From Bremia lactucae (taxonomy: Eukaryota; Oomycota; Peronosporomycetes; Peronosporales; Peronosporaceae), in contig NC_090620.1 of the NCBI RefSeq assembly GCF_004359215.1, forward strand, positions 2,722,799-2,786,798: a DNA stretch of 64,000 nt. The letters are read 5' to 3'. The translations under genes were made by a program, and so were the position numbers. Below are positions 10,890-22,110 of this stretch, piece after piece; within the stretch, counting starts at the first letter, position 1, and the number at the start of each line of letters is the position of its first letter. The notes under the pieces were generated by a model. That model ran no database searches, had not been told where the DNA came from, and worked only from the letters and a program-made list of their open reading frames with translations.

Positions 10890-11780
10890 TATCCTTTACA
10901 TAGGTAAGCCTGAACTGGGCTTGAGGACTACAATGGCTTTTGTGGAGTTTAGTGGCCATGTCTTGTTGGATAATGTCAGCCTCGTGTCTGTCGATACCAA
11001 CGGGATCAATAAAATTGGTCACCGACTAATCGAGAATATTATCATGAATCTCAGCCTCTCATATGTTCATAAAACCAAACTTCGTGACTCGCATCATCTT
11101 GCTACGCTTGCTTTTCATCAAGATGCATGCTTTCAGCACAAATTATTCTTCAATGACTACAGTGCTACGACCTCCGCGTCGGTCTGGCGGTGTTCTCACC
11201 GTCTTGCGTTCTGATATTTTCGGGTATGAGACGGCAATAGATTTACAATAACTATATTTGCAAGGCAAATATCTGGTAGTTGAAATTGTTGTCAATCAAG
11301 CCTCACTCTTTATTTACAATGTGTGCCCGGTACACACTAAAGAAAAAAATTCTTTGAGCACCTACGCACATTAACTTAGGTGATCTAAACGCGGCACTTA
11401 ATCCTGCTGATGATGCGTCTGGCACAAGATCCTTCCCATCAACTGGTAGAAGCGTGGCTAAATCGGTTAGAAGTTGTCGATCCGTAGAGAATTTATCATC
11501 CGAAAGGCCGTGTCTTTCGTGGCCCTATACCCGTCGGAACCGCTTTGACTATATCCTACTCTCTAACGATTTCGATAAATTAGTATGGTGATTCCAAGTA
11601 TTTTGAGTCGAAGAGCGCAGGCGACCATTTGGCACAGCGCCTGACTCTCTGATTTATGGCCCAATTGCACGAATGTGGCTTCTCGCGTTTCCTGCAAGGC
11701 TACTTGACTACCTAAAAATTGTCTTAGCCATCGATACGAAAGCCCAAGACGCTCGGAGGCAACTACATTAGTCGTCTAAT
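10890..11780 (+). pseudogene. LINE endonuclease relic
   Basis: Frames on the plus strand spell TNGINKIGHR and then, around 11370-11410, GDLNAALNPADDASG, which is the GDFN motif region of APE-type endonucleases in LINE elements. RNRFDYILLSNDF around 11540-11580 corresponds to the conserved Asp-Tyr block near the endonuclease C-terminus. Frameshifts and stops separate the motifs. The orientation is opposite to the LINE reverse transcriptase at 12200-19200, so this is a different insertion. Confidence 0.6.
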
Positions 11781-12199
11781 CCCGGGCAAGACTTGGCGTC
11801 AATAAAAGTGTGCTACAGCAGCGAGTGAGCTAGGTGCCGTACGTGAAAGAGCGACTCGTTACGTTTCTTGAATCTCCTTAAAAACGGACTTTGCTTATAC
11901 TCTTGCAGCACCCGACGTAGCGATGTTTGTTGTAAGTCATTATTGTGCCGGCGAAATAAAGCGTAAACATGAGCACTGAACGTGGTATAGATCACTTGCA
12001 AAGTCGAGATGTTTGGCATCGATTTGTGTCACATGTACATCTGACTGTCGCGTTCAGACCACAGCAAGAGAAGAGTGATCGAACGGAGTGTATGCTACAT
12101 GCACTCGATCTTCGATCGATGAGTATCCGACTTATTAAGGATTCTAGGCGGACGTCCGAGGGCCATGGCAATCCAACTTAGTGATCTCTGGAAGGAACG
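11781..12199. other. Spacer, nothing recognised
   Basis: Only short overlapping frames on both strands without domain signatures. It may belong to either neighbouring LINE relic. Confidence 0.4.
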
Positions 12200-12737
12200 T
12201 TTCCAATGATTATTACCATCTAGCACGTCTGCTAGGGAACGTACTCGGAAGGTTTACGCCATGTGACAACGAAAACTTTGCTACGATGCACAAACTGCGG
12301 CGGAATTTTAATTTGTGAAGGAACACGCGACTGTATTGAAAAATCATATTCCCGTGAAACCAGATCGGCTCTTGCATCGCGTGCGTGAGTCTTGTGTGGT
12401 GTTCCAGATCCTGCCAATTCCATGAAGTTTAAACCATTTGCGCCGCATGATAAACACACCACCAGATTGGTAGATTGATCCAGTTTTGAGATCGAAGCCG
12501 TGGAGACGGGGATAAGTCAAGCTGACGTTGCGGAGACTCCAGTCGGGAAAGAAACCTGCAATGAGTCGTAGACCCGACGTGGTTTAATTGTAAAAATTGT
12601 TGGGTTAGCGTCACGCACAAACTGAAGAAGCGATTAAATTCGTTGCCGTTGTACGAGGCCCTCGGCTCAAAGTTTCTTCAATTTTTTAATTCTTTTAATT
12701 CAAGCTGTGCTGAGAGCTTATCCTTCAAAGTACTAAG
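12200..12737 (-). pseudogene. LINE reverse transcriptase relic, part after motif C
   Basis: Read on the minus strand from the retrotransposon insertion point, the frame LSTLKDKLSAQL continues the LINE reverse transcriptase that stops on the other side of the element at 18639. Together the two sides give a VADDST motif followed by this helix, as in LINE RT palm and thumb. The frame breaks soon afterwards; a 76-codon frame at 12462-12232 may belong to the same protein. Confidence 0.55.
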
Positions 12738-12985
12738 TGTAAGGACCAGTCATCTTGCTCAGCCCTTGACCACTCATTTCGACTTACCTTTTAAACCATT
12801 CATTTTCTTTAATTCAATTTTACATATGCGCCATAATAAAAACAAGTAAAAAGGTTTGCGCAATTAGGAGAGATGATACTCAGTAAGAATTAGATTAAGG
12901 ATAGGCGATACCTTAAGGAGTATACCAAAAGTATCGGTTAGTTAAACTAATTTTAATTCAGTCGTAATTTACTCTCATCCTGACA
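12738..12985 (+). repeat. 5' LTR of the intact chromovirus
   Basis: Begins TGTAAGGACC and ends CATCCTGACA; 248 bp. The identical length and near identity to 18391-18638, with TSD CTAAG outside, define it. The short length is typical of Ty3-like chromovirus LTRs. It should hold promoter and polyadenylation signals, but I see no unambiguous TATA box. Confidence 0.95.
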
Positions 12986-12987
12986 AG

Positions 12988-13003
12988 TGGTAGCACTTGT
13001 TGG
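12988..13003 (+). promoter_or_regulatory. Primer-binding site candidate
   Basis: TGGTAGCACTTGTTGG lies two bases after the 5' LTR. TGG is complementary to the CCA end of a tRNA. The same 15-mer TGGTAGCACTTGTTG follows the family B LTR at 52519, and TGGTAGC also follows other LTRs here, so these families probably use the same or a related primer tRNA. The tRNA is not identified; the first 8 bases fit the 3' end of eukaryotic initiator tRNA-Met. Confidence 0.7.
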
Positions 13004-13008
13004 TCCTC

Positions 13009-13180
13009 CGCCCGCTTCTCCGCCGTCCGCCGCTTCTCCGCCGTCCTCCGCCCGCTTCTCCGCCGTTCGCCGCTTCTCCGCCGTCCGCTCGCCTCTCCGC
13101 TGCACGCCCGCTTCTCCGCCGTCTGCCGCTTCTTCGCCGTCCGCTTGCTTCTTCGCGGTACGCTTGCTTCTTCGCTTTTC
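13009..13180 (+). repeat. GC-rich 15-bp minisatellite in the element leader
   Basis: About eight imperfect tandem copies of CGCTTCTCCGCCGTC (with CGCC, CTCCG and TTG variants) fill the first 170 bp after the primer site. It gives long Arg/Glu-rich minus-strand frames that are by-products of the repeat. A second duplicated block of about 40 bp (TACTGCTTGTAGCGTG ... TTTCCGCTCGCAG) follows at 13217-13293. Confidence 0.85.
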
Positions 13181-13508
13181 GCGCTTCGTGGGACTGCACT
13201 GCGTTGGATTGCGAAGTACTGCTTGTAGCGTGAGAGATTTCCGCTCGCAGCCAATAAGGTACTGCTTGTAGCGTGGGAATTTCCGCTCGCAGTCAACTGC
13301 TCCATCCCTTTGGAAGCGCTGCGTAGCAGTTTTGAGTGTGTGGCTTTCAGTATCCACTGTAATTCTAAGCGTCTGCCTAGGCAGATATAGTCGCTTAGTC
13401 TGTGTGAGGTTGGGTCCGGCTTAACTCGGTGAAACAGTTAATCCATCTGGGATAAGGTTTAATCTCTAACGCATTACGCCTAAGAGCTAAAGTAAGTCGT
13501 TGAGTTCT

Positions 13509-13811
13509 ATGAGCAAGAAGAGAAAGGCTACTACTCAGATTCCGTTTGACTGCAGTAAGGCTTTCCTCTTTGAGTACGGTGAAAAGTCTTCAAAGACTGC
13601 GAACGATCTGCTTGCGTCTTTAAAAAAGACTCGGCGCATTGCAAAGATCTTAGCAAAGCAACTCACCAAGGAGAAAGCCTGCCTGCCCAAGCAAGGGTCC
13701 ACCTTATCAGCTCCGCTACACGAAGTAGACGCGCTTTTGGAAGAAGCCGAGCGCACCATCTTAAAGGATCTTCGGTTTAACTTAAGAGACCTAAATAAAC
13801 TAAACAACTAA
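13509..13811 (+). CDS. Small basic protein encoded upstream of gag in the chromovirus
   Basis: A 100-codon ORF starting at the ATG at 13509 (the frame is open from 13500) and ending 35 bp before the gag start codon. The protein starts MSKKRKATT, a basic, nuclear-localisation-like stretch. A Lys/Arg-rich middle follows (SLKKTRRIAKILAKQLTKEK), then an acidic, leucine-rich helix near the C-terminus (VDALLEEAERTILKDLRF). No zinc finger or known domain is visible. Translation would need to occur before gag on the same RNA. It could be a detached gag N-terminal domain or an accessory protein. The element's recent transposition suggests the ORF is not merely decayed. Confidence 0.55.
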   Translation: MSKKRKATTQIPFDCSKAFLFEYGEKSSKTANDLLASLKKTRRIAKILAKQLTKEKACLPKQGSTLSAPLHEVDALLEEAERTILKDLRFNLRDLNKLNN

Positions 13812-13846
13812 GTCTTTTAAAAGTTCCGAACACATCTTCTTCCATT

Positions 13847-15085
13847 ATGGGCCAACCCTCAAACGCCGAGCTAATGCAGCAAATGATGCATATGCTACAG
13901 CAACAACAAGAGTTGATCAAATCCTTGGCTAACTCCCAAAAAGAAGGTGGGCTTAAGGTGGACGGGCTAAGAATACCGACGTATAGCGGAAGGAGTGAAG
14001 AGTCGGTTCGACTTTATTACGCGCAAGTACAGCAATATTTTATTGCGCGCGGTACGAAGTGGAGAGAAGACGCAATGGCTCCTCAAGTACTTGCCGTACT
14101 AGGAAGTTCATTGCGCGGACCAGCAGCACAATGGTTCTTGCTGCATCAATCAGAAATTCACTCAGTCGACGAGTTTTTTCTAGCAGTGGAAAAGGAATTT
14201 GTTCCTGCGGATCTACAGCAACGTCTTCGAGACGACCTGCATCGGCTGAGACAAGCCAGTTGCAAAGGCTTAATGGACTACATTGCGAAATTTCGACACA
14301 TTATTTCGCAAGTTGAGGACATGACTGAGATAGACCAAATAATCTATTTTCAACGAGGATTAAAAACAAGAACGCAAGAAGAAGTTCAATACCGACGGGG
14401 AAATACACTGTCGGAGGCTATTACTGTGGCGCTCGACTTTGAACGCGCACATTCGGTTGGTTATAATCACCATATCGCAACAACCCCTCGTCCTGGTCCA
14501 CCAAATGTGGCCAGAGAATTAAACAATGAGCCAGAGCTGATGGAAATCGACAATGCTCGGCCATTTCATAGGTCTTCTCGCGTCCATAGCCGACGTCCAA
14601 ATAAACCAAAGTGTGCGTACTGCAAAAAACTGGGGCACACGATTCAGCAGTGTTACAAGCGCAGGAACCAGCAAAATAGTCGCGGCAACGGATATCGTCG
14701 CGAGCGTGCAAACGTAAACTATTTCGAGAATGAGTCAGTCGAAGAAGAAACCATCGCGACTGTGTCAGATGAAAATATCACTACACTAAGTGAAGCTGAC
14801 TTTGCTTCCTTCACGGGAAAAGATTTGATCGTCAAAAAGGGTCATCTTGACGATCGTGCTGTTAAAATAATGCTCGATTCTGGCGCCACATGCAATGTGG
14901 TAAAGCCGGGGTTGCTGCAACGCGTCACGTCTGAAGTGGCAATTCAAGTCACTCGTTTCGACGGCACTAATACCACCAAAAGAAAGGTGAAGAAAGGAGT
15001 CGCAAATATCTTCTTTGATGGTAATCAATTTTCTGACATTCCGGTCATCGAGTGGCCAATGAGCCCAAGATGTAATTCTGGGTAA
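13847..15085 (+). CDS. gag: Gag and N-terminal half of protease, Ty3/gypsy chromovirus
   Basis: A 412-codon ORF. Residues 1-40 are Gln/Met-rich; residues about 85-200 form the retrotransposon Gag (capsid) domain with LRGPAAQWFLLHQ and the downstream FVPADLQQRLRDDLHRLRQ block. A CCHC zinc knuckle CAYCKKLGHTIQQC is at about 255-268, preceded by a basic RxRR stretch. The aspartic protease starts with IMLDSGATCNVV at about 341-352 (catalytic Asp). The frame ends at 15083-15085 before the conserved ILG protease motif, which is instead in the next frame (15063 on). The full protease therefore needs a +1 shift in the 15063-15085 overlap, or the copy has lost a base. Capsid, nucleocapsid and protease functions follow from the family. 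Confidence 0.9.
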   Translation: MGQPSNAELMQQMMHMLQQQQELIKSLANSQKEGGLKVDGLRIPTYSGRSEESVRLYYAQVQQYFIARGTKWREDAMAPQVLAVLGSSLRGPAAQWFLLHQSEIHSVDEFFLAVEKEFVPADLQQRLRDDLHRLRQASCKGLMDYIAKFRHIISQVEDMTEIDQIIYFQRGLKTRTQEEVQYRRGNTLSEAITVALDFERAHSVGYNHHIATTPRPGPPNVARELNNEPELMEIDNARPFHRSSRVHSRRPNKPKCAYCKKLGHTIQQCYKRRNQQNSRGNGYRRERANVNYFENESVEEETIATVSDENITTLSEADFASFTGKDLIVKKGHLDDRAVKIMLDSGATCNVVKPGLLQRVTSEVAIQVTRFDGTNTTKRKVKKGVANIFFDGNQFSDIPVIEWPMSPRCNSG

Positions 15086-18000
15086 GCCTTGGTTTACTGC
15101 GCACGAGCCAATAATAAATTGGCGTACTCATCAAGTTTCGTTCAAAGGTGGTAACATACCACAGGATGAGGTTTTTGAACCGGTCATTATTTCCTCTGCC
15201 GACTTTTCAAGGAAATTGAAGACATCAAAATACGAAGAGGTCTATCGTGTCAAAATTTATCAAGAATCGGAATCTACAAAACCTCGGGAAAAACGGTTGA
15301 AGTCTTTACTTGATTCCTATAAAGATGTATTTCCGGAGAAGTTACCGAATTCATTGCCTCCTAATCGGTCAGTTGAATTTGAAATCAATATGCAACCCGG
15401 TGCGCAACCGAGTAATCGTCCGCCGTTTCGACTTTCACAAGTTGAACAAAATGCTTTACAGAAGTTTGTCGATGAGAACCTTTCCCGCGGATGGATCGAG
15501 CTTTCAGACTCGCCGTGGGTATCAAACATCTTTGGTATTCCTAAAAAGGACCCAAAAACCGGTACGAGTGTATCTCGTTCGGAATGGATTCGATCCGGAA
15601 ACGCAAATATTTTGCTCCGTTGGGTGATTGACTTTCGTTACGTCAACTCAAAGTCAGTCGTCCCTAAAATACCTTTGCCGCGAATCGATGAATTGTTCGA
15701 TAAAATGCAAGGTATGAGCTATTTCACAGTCATTGACTTAGCTCAGGGGTACCATCAGATGCGTATCCATCCGGATAGCAAGAAGTACACTGCGTTTCGT
15801 ACATCTAATGAGACGTATCAGTGGTGCGTTGCTCCGATGGGTCTTGCTGGAATGCCTGGCATTTGGTCGCGCTTGATGCGTGTACTTTTTGGAAAGTTCC
15901 CATTTGTTGTGGTATATTTGGATGATATCTGCATATTTTCCGTCTCTTATGACGAACTTTTTGGCCATCTTGCTATCGTGTTCGACGAATTACGCAAGGA
16001 AACGCTATTCGCTCACATCGGCAAGTGCAAGTTTGCGCGTCAAGAGGTCAGCTTTTTGGGGCACACTGTTTCCAACAAAGGATTATCCGTTGATAATACG
16101 AAGACGGAAGCAATCGCTAAATGGCCACCACCGACCTCCGTAAAGGAATTGCAAAGTTTTCTTGGTCTTGCTGGTTATTATCGCCGCTTTATTCATCAGT
16201 TTGCGCACATAGTTCTGCCATTGAGTCATCTTGTTAAGAAAGATTCTCCATGGCTGTGGAATGCAGAACAGGAAGATTCCTTCGCAAGGCTGAAGTCTGC
16301 CTTACAAGCTGCACCTGTGCTGACTCTGCCCAACTTTTCACGCCCGTTTGTACTGACTACGGATGCATCAGGGTCGTGCGTGGGAGGTGTTTTATCGCAA
16401 TTTCTCAATGGACATGACCATCCAATAGCGTTTTATTCAAAGAAGCTTGGAGTCCATGAGATTAATTGGCCTGCTCATGAAAAGGAGCTATTTGCAATTA
16501 AAGCGGGGTTAGACAAATGGCGTCATTACCTTTATGGTCACCAGTTTGAGATTTTCACGGACAATAGCGCCTGCTCTTGGCTGCTTCATCATCCGAAAGT
16601 CTCGCCGAAATTGGCTCGATACTTGACCACCTTCGCTCAATATACGTTTACTATACACCACATTAATGGTGCTTTAAACGTCGTAGCTGATGCGCTTTCG
16701 CGCCGGCCTGATGATACTGTCGTGGACAATATCCACTTCCATAAGTGCGATTCTAGTTGCCAACAACGAGGTACACGTTTACTTTGCTCACCCTCGGTGC
16801 CAACTCTGCCCCGGGAGGAGGCTGAGGCTCTGCAAGTTGCCACCTTAATGACAGCGTCGTATGTCGAGTTGTCACCAGAAGTTCGCAAGCTACTTCAACA
16901 AGGCTACGCCAGAGATGCTGAGTTTAAAGAAGCATGGAAAAACTCAGAAGCAAGCTCATTGTTTGTCAAGCAAGAAGACTTGCTGTTTTTGCGCACGTCA
17001 AATAAGCTTACACGTCTTTGCGTGCCCAGCAACAACCGTTTGCGAACGAAAGTTATATCGGAATATCATGATTCGGCAATTGCTGCTCATCCGGGCAATC
17101 GCAGAACATACTTGCGAGTGGCTCAGTGGTATTACTGGAAATCGTTGCAGAAAGACGTCAAGGAATATGTCAAAACCTGTGAAACCTGCGCACGTTGGAA
17201 ACATGATAATCAACGAAAAAACGGATTACTCATGCCAATTCCAATACCAGAGGCTTGCTGGCAAGTGGTGTCAATGGACTTCATAACAGGGCTTCCTATG
17301 TCCAATGGATTTGATGCCATCCTAACGGTTGTCGATAAGTTGTCCAAACGAACGAAGTACGCAGCAGTGCACGTTAAGGATGATGCATGCACAACAGCAA
17401 AAGTATTTTTTGATGCTGTAGTTCGGCACCATGGTCTTCCAGAAGTTATCATTAGTGACCGAGATAGCAAGTTCACGTCCATGTTTTGGAAGTCTTTGAT
17501 GACGATCATCGGTGTTCGTCTAAGTATGACAACTGCTCATCGGGCTCAAGCCGATGGACAGAGCGAGCGACAGAACCTTGCGGTAGAAGACGCACTAAGA
17601 TGCATGGTATCTTACCATGGCACTGACTGGACCGAACACTTGGGAAGCATAGAGTATGCGCACTCTACACTGGTTAGTGCATCCACCGGATACTCTCCCT
17701 TCGAAATAGATACGGGAAGAAAGGAACGCTCTACATGGCAGAAGGCTCTAGGCTGGAATAGTCAACCAAAGGAGATTGACGTATACGCAAAAGAGTTTAT
17801 CGAAGAACGAACAAAGATCATCGATCAGGCTCGCAGAAATCTCCTAAAAGCACAAGCTTCGCAAAAGCAATATTACGATCAAAAACGCCGAATAAATCAA
17901 GTTGAATTCAAGGTTGGAGATCTAGTTATGCTTGATACTCGCAGAATATCGTTGAAACATGCTGCGAAAGATATGGGGACACCACGAGCTAAGTTTGCGG

Positions 18001-18395
18001 CAAGAAAGGTGGGACCATTCGAAATTATCAAAATGATTAATCCGAATGTGGCAAGGCTTAAGTTACCACAAAGTATGAATAAGATTAATCCAACCTTTAA
18101 TGTCGATGTTCTATCAAAGTATGAACCGACACCAGAAAAATTTCGAAGTCGTCCGATACCGAAAGCATCCAAATTCGTGGATAATGGCACAGCGGATCAT
18201 CTTCAAGTTATTGAACGTCTCTTGAAGAAAAGCCAGTTCAATCGTCAACCATACTGGCTCGTACAATGGCATGGCGAAACTAAGGAAGAAGCCAGTTGGG
18301 AAAAAGAGAAAAATATTCGCCATGTCTCCCACTGGAAGGATCTCGTCGCCAACTTCAATCAGCGTCAACGAGAGATCAAATCGGGGAGGATGTAA
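15063..18395 (+). CDS. pol: Pol: protease end, reverse transcriptase, RNase H, integrase, chromodomain
   Basis: The frame opens at 15063 right after a TGA and has no early ATG (the first in-frame ATG is near 15388), so it is probably read from gag by frameshifting. It starts with DVILGKPWF, the C-terminal protease motif. RT follows with WVIDFRYVN, the FTVIDLAQGYHQ motif A and YLDD at about 15915-15926. RNase H has TTDASG near 16354. The integrase HHCC finger lies at about 17070-17200 (HPGNRRTY ... CETCARWK). The DDE core follows: SMDFITG (17272), SDRDSKF (17455) and the Glu of QSERQN (17560). A C-terminal chromodomain (YWLVQWHGETKEEASWE) lies at 18250-18300 and may guide integration to particular chromatin. 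The last codons run into the 3' LTR: ATG at 18390 and TAA at 18393-18395 supplied by LTR bases TGTAA. Confidence 0.93.
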   Translation, partial: AQDVILGKPWFTAHEPIINWRTHQVSFKGGNIPQDEVFEPVIISSADFSRKLKTSKYEEVYRVKIYQESESTKPREKRLKSLLDSYKDVFPEKLPNSLPPNRSVEFEINMQPGAQPSNRPPFRLSQVEQNALQKFVDENLSRGWIELSDSPWVSNIFGIPKKDPKTGTSVSRSEWIRSGNANILLRWVIDFRYVNSKSVVPKIPLPRIDELFDKMQGMSYFTVIDLAQGYHQMRIHPDSKKYTAFRTSNETYQWCVAPMGLAGMPGIWSRLMRVLFGKFPFVVVYLDDICIFSVSYDELFGHLAIVFDELRKETLFAHIGKCKFARQEVSFLGHTVSNKGLSVDNTKTEAIAKWPPPTSVKELQSFLGLAGYYRRFIHQFAHIVLPLSHLVKKDSPWLWNAEQEDSFARLKSALQAAPVLTLPNFSRPFVLTTDASGSCVGGVLSQFLNGHDHPIAFYSKKLGVHEINWPAHEKELFAIKAGLDKWRHYLYGHQFEIFTDNSACSWLLHHPKVSPKLARYLTTFAQYTFTIHHINGALNVVADALSRRPDDTVVDNIHFHKCDSSCQQRGTRLLCSPSVPTLPREEAEALQVATLMTASYVELSPEVRKLLQQGYARDAEFKEAWKNSEASSLFVKQEDLLFLRTSNKLTRLCVPSNNRLRTKVISEYHDSAIAAHPGNRRTYLRVAQWYYWKSLQKDVKEYVKTCETCARWKHDNQRKNGLLMPIPIPEACWQVVSMDFITGLPMSNGFDAILTVVDKLSKRTKYAAVHVKDDACTTAKVFFDAVVRHHGLPEVIISDRDSKFTSMFWKSLMTIIGVRLSMTTAHRAQADGQSERQNLAVEDALRCMVSYHGTDWTEHLGSIEYAHSTLVSASTGYSPFEIDTGRKERSTWQKALGWNSQPKEIDVYAKEFIEERTKIIDQARRNLLKAQASQKQYYDQKRRINQVEFKVGDLVMLDTRRISLKHAAKDMGTPRAKFAARKVGPFEIIKMINPNVARLKLPQSMNKINPTFNVDVLSKYEPTPEKFRSRPIPKASKFVDNGTADHLQVIERLLKKSQFNRQPYWLVQWHGETKEEASWEKEKNIRHVSHWKDLVANFNQRQREIKSGRM
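18381..18390 (+). promoter_or_regulatory. Polypurine tract
   Basis: TCGGGGAGGA abuts the 3' LTR start TGTAAGG, the expected plus-strand primer site for reverse transcription. It also encodes the final residues of pol. Confidence 0.8.
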
Positions 18396-18638
18396 GGACC
18401 AGTCATCTTGCTCAGCCCTTGACCACTCATTTCGACTTACCTTTTAAACCATTCATTTTCTTTAATTCAATTTTACATATGCGCCATAATAAAAACAAGT
18501 AAAAAGGTTTGCGCAATTAGGAGAGATGATACTCAGTAAGAATTAGATTAAGGATAGGCGATACCTTAAGGAGTATACCAAAAGTATCGGTTAGTTAAAC
18601 TAATTTTAATTCAGTCGTAATTTACCCTCATCCTGACA
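18391..18638 (+). repeat. 3' LTR of the intact chromovirus
   Basis: Matches 12738-12985 base for base except C at 18626. It ends CCTGACA and is followed by the target duplication CTAAG at 18639-18643. Confidence 0.95.
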
Positions 18639-19200
18639 CTAAGACGTGTTGAATCATCAGCAACGAACATGCTGGTAATTGTGAAGTCAGATACCATGTT
18701 CCTCATGGTGCCCGAGGAGGTTCCCAAGCGGTTCAATCACCAGAAGAATAACAATGCTGAGAGCGAATTACCTTGTTTGACACCCCGTGTTGGTCGTTTG
18801 GCTTCTTGCACGTGACCAGTAATTATGAGACGCGCTTTTGGATGGGCAGGAGTTGCACTCAACGTTGGAACTCTTCACCACAACCCATCCAGTCGAAAAT
18901 TTTAAACATGTAGTTCCATTGACCCGTTCATACGCCTTTTCGAAATCGAGAAAAACAACATATTCATCGGTGTTCCATCTCGTAACAAGGTCCTGAAGAT
19001 CAGATAGAAAACAAACGTGTTGGTGCATTGAACGACCTTTCCAAAAGCCTTTTGGTCAAGATGTACAAGTTTGAATAAATACATCTGAAGGCCGAAAGCA
19101 AGCACCTCCGATAGAACTTTCACATTATCACACTGAGCGCGATGGGCCTGTAATTCACAGGGTTTTCACGCTCGCCTTTCATATGCAGTCGACTGGTGGC
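18639..19200 (-). pseudogene. LINE reverse transcriptase relic, palm domain
   Basis: On the minus strand the order is: KAFGKVVQ-like finger residues near 19050; motif A VVFLDFEKAYERV at about 18965-18927 (the LDFEKAYDRV signature of LINE-type RT); LSALLF..IEPLG near 18770-18720 (motif B downstream block); and VADDST at about 18666-18645 (catalytic motif C). These are in at least two frames with stops. The chromovirus inserted within a few bases of motif C; the continuation is at 12737-12200. Confidence 0.75.
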
Positions 19201-19917
19201 AGACTGTCGCTAGTTCACCCCGAGCAAGTTAAAAGCTTAAAACTATCTCGATTTTGAAGCAATCTATAAACACATCTCGTGCCACTTGATAGAAAGCTGC
19301 TGTTCGTAGTCGTATTATAACTATTTAAAATTTAATACAGACACCTTTACAATACGTCTGAACTGGGCACAAATTAAACATTGTGAAAAGTCTACAGATT
19401 ACTGGGTCCGATACGATATATTCGATCTTATTTTTCGAAGCGATGCAATATCTCATAGAATTTAGCAATGCAATACTCTAAAAGGAGCATTTCGGCCCTT
19501 CAGCCAATCCGCGAGCACTATTGCGAAAAATTGACCACTTACCGCTCCTCATCGTAAACATATTGTAAGCTTGAAACAAAACCAACACGCCGATCGAACG
19601 ACATCCAAAGTGCGAGAAGCTTTGCAGCGAAGACGACAGCACAGCCTGCGTCTTGTTCTTGATACTCACATACCGCTCGCATCTATTGTTGTCGGCAACG
19701 TTTAAATTGAGCCTCGCTCCTACAAATTACGCGCCGCTTCTTTCGTGAGACCAAGAATTCTTGCGCTGTAGCAACTCGCGTCAGACCGAGCGACAGACCT
19801 CACAGCGCGACATTAAAGACTTCTAGCGGCGCACATAGTGACAGCCAATAGTATTTTTCGCACACGTCTTCTACGACGCCAAGTTGGCTCGAATTTAGCG
19901 CAGTAGGCGACGTGAAA
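19201..19917. other. Intergenic region upstream of the RRM gene
   Basis: No ORF with a recognisable domain. The last 250 bp are likely the promoter and 5' leader of the RRM gene starting at 19918. The minus-strand frame 19478-19669 looks accidental. Confidence 0.5.

Positions 19918-22110
<2,193 letters not shown>

Larger units (their letters stand above)
12738..18638 (+). mobile_element. Nearly intact Ty3/gypsy chromovirus retrotransposon (5901 bp)
   Basis: Two 248-bp LTRs (12738-12985 and 18391-18638) start TG and end CA and differ at one base by my reading (T at 12973, C at 18626). Both sides carry the 5-bp target duplication CTAAG (12733-12737, 18639-18643). Inside, in order, are a primer-binding site, a GC-rich minisatellite leader, a 100-codon small ORF, gag plus the N-terminal half of the protease, and then the rest of the protease, RT, RNase H, integrase and chromodomain, and a polypurine tract. 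The near-identical LTRs indicate a recent insertion. The element interrupts a LINE reverse transcriptase just after its ADD motif. Confidence 0.95.

Noticed and set aside
13009..13180. Tandem repeat considered as a CRISPR-like array
   Set aside because: The units are contiguous without unique spacers, and the genome is eukaryotic.
12953..13357. Overlapping minus-strand frames of 134, 115 and 74 codons, Arg/Glu/Gly-rich
   Set aside because: They are produced by the 15-bp GC-rich minisatellite in the leader of the plus-strand element; every frame of such a repeat is open.
12738..18638. Considered calling the element inactive because gag and pol are in different frames
   Set aside because: Frame shifts between gag and pol are normal in many retroelements; only comparison with other copies can tell a recoding site from a mutation.
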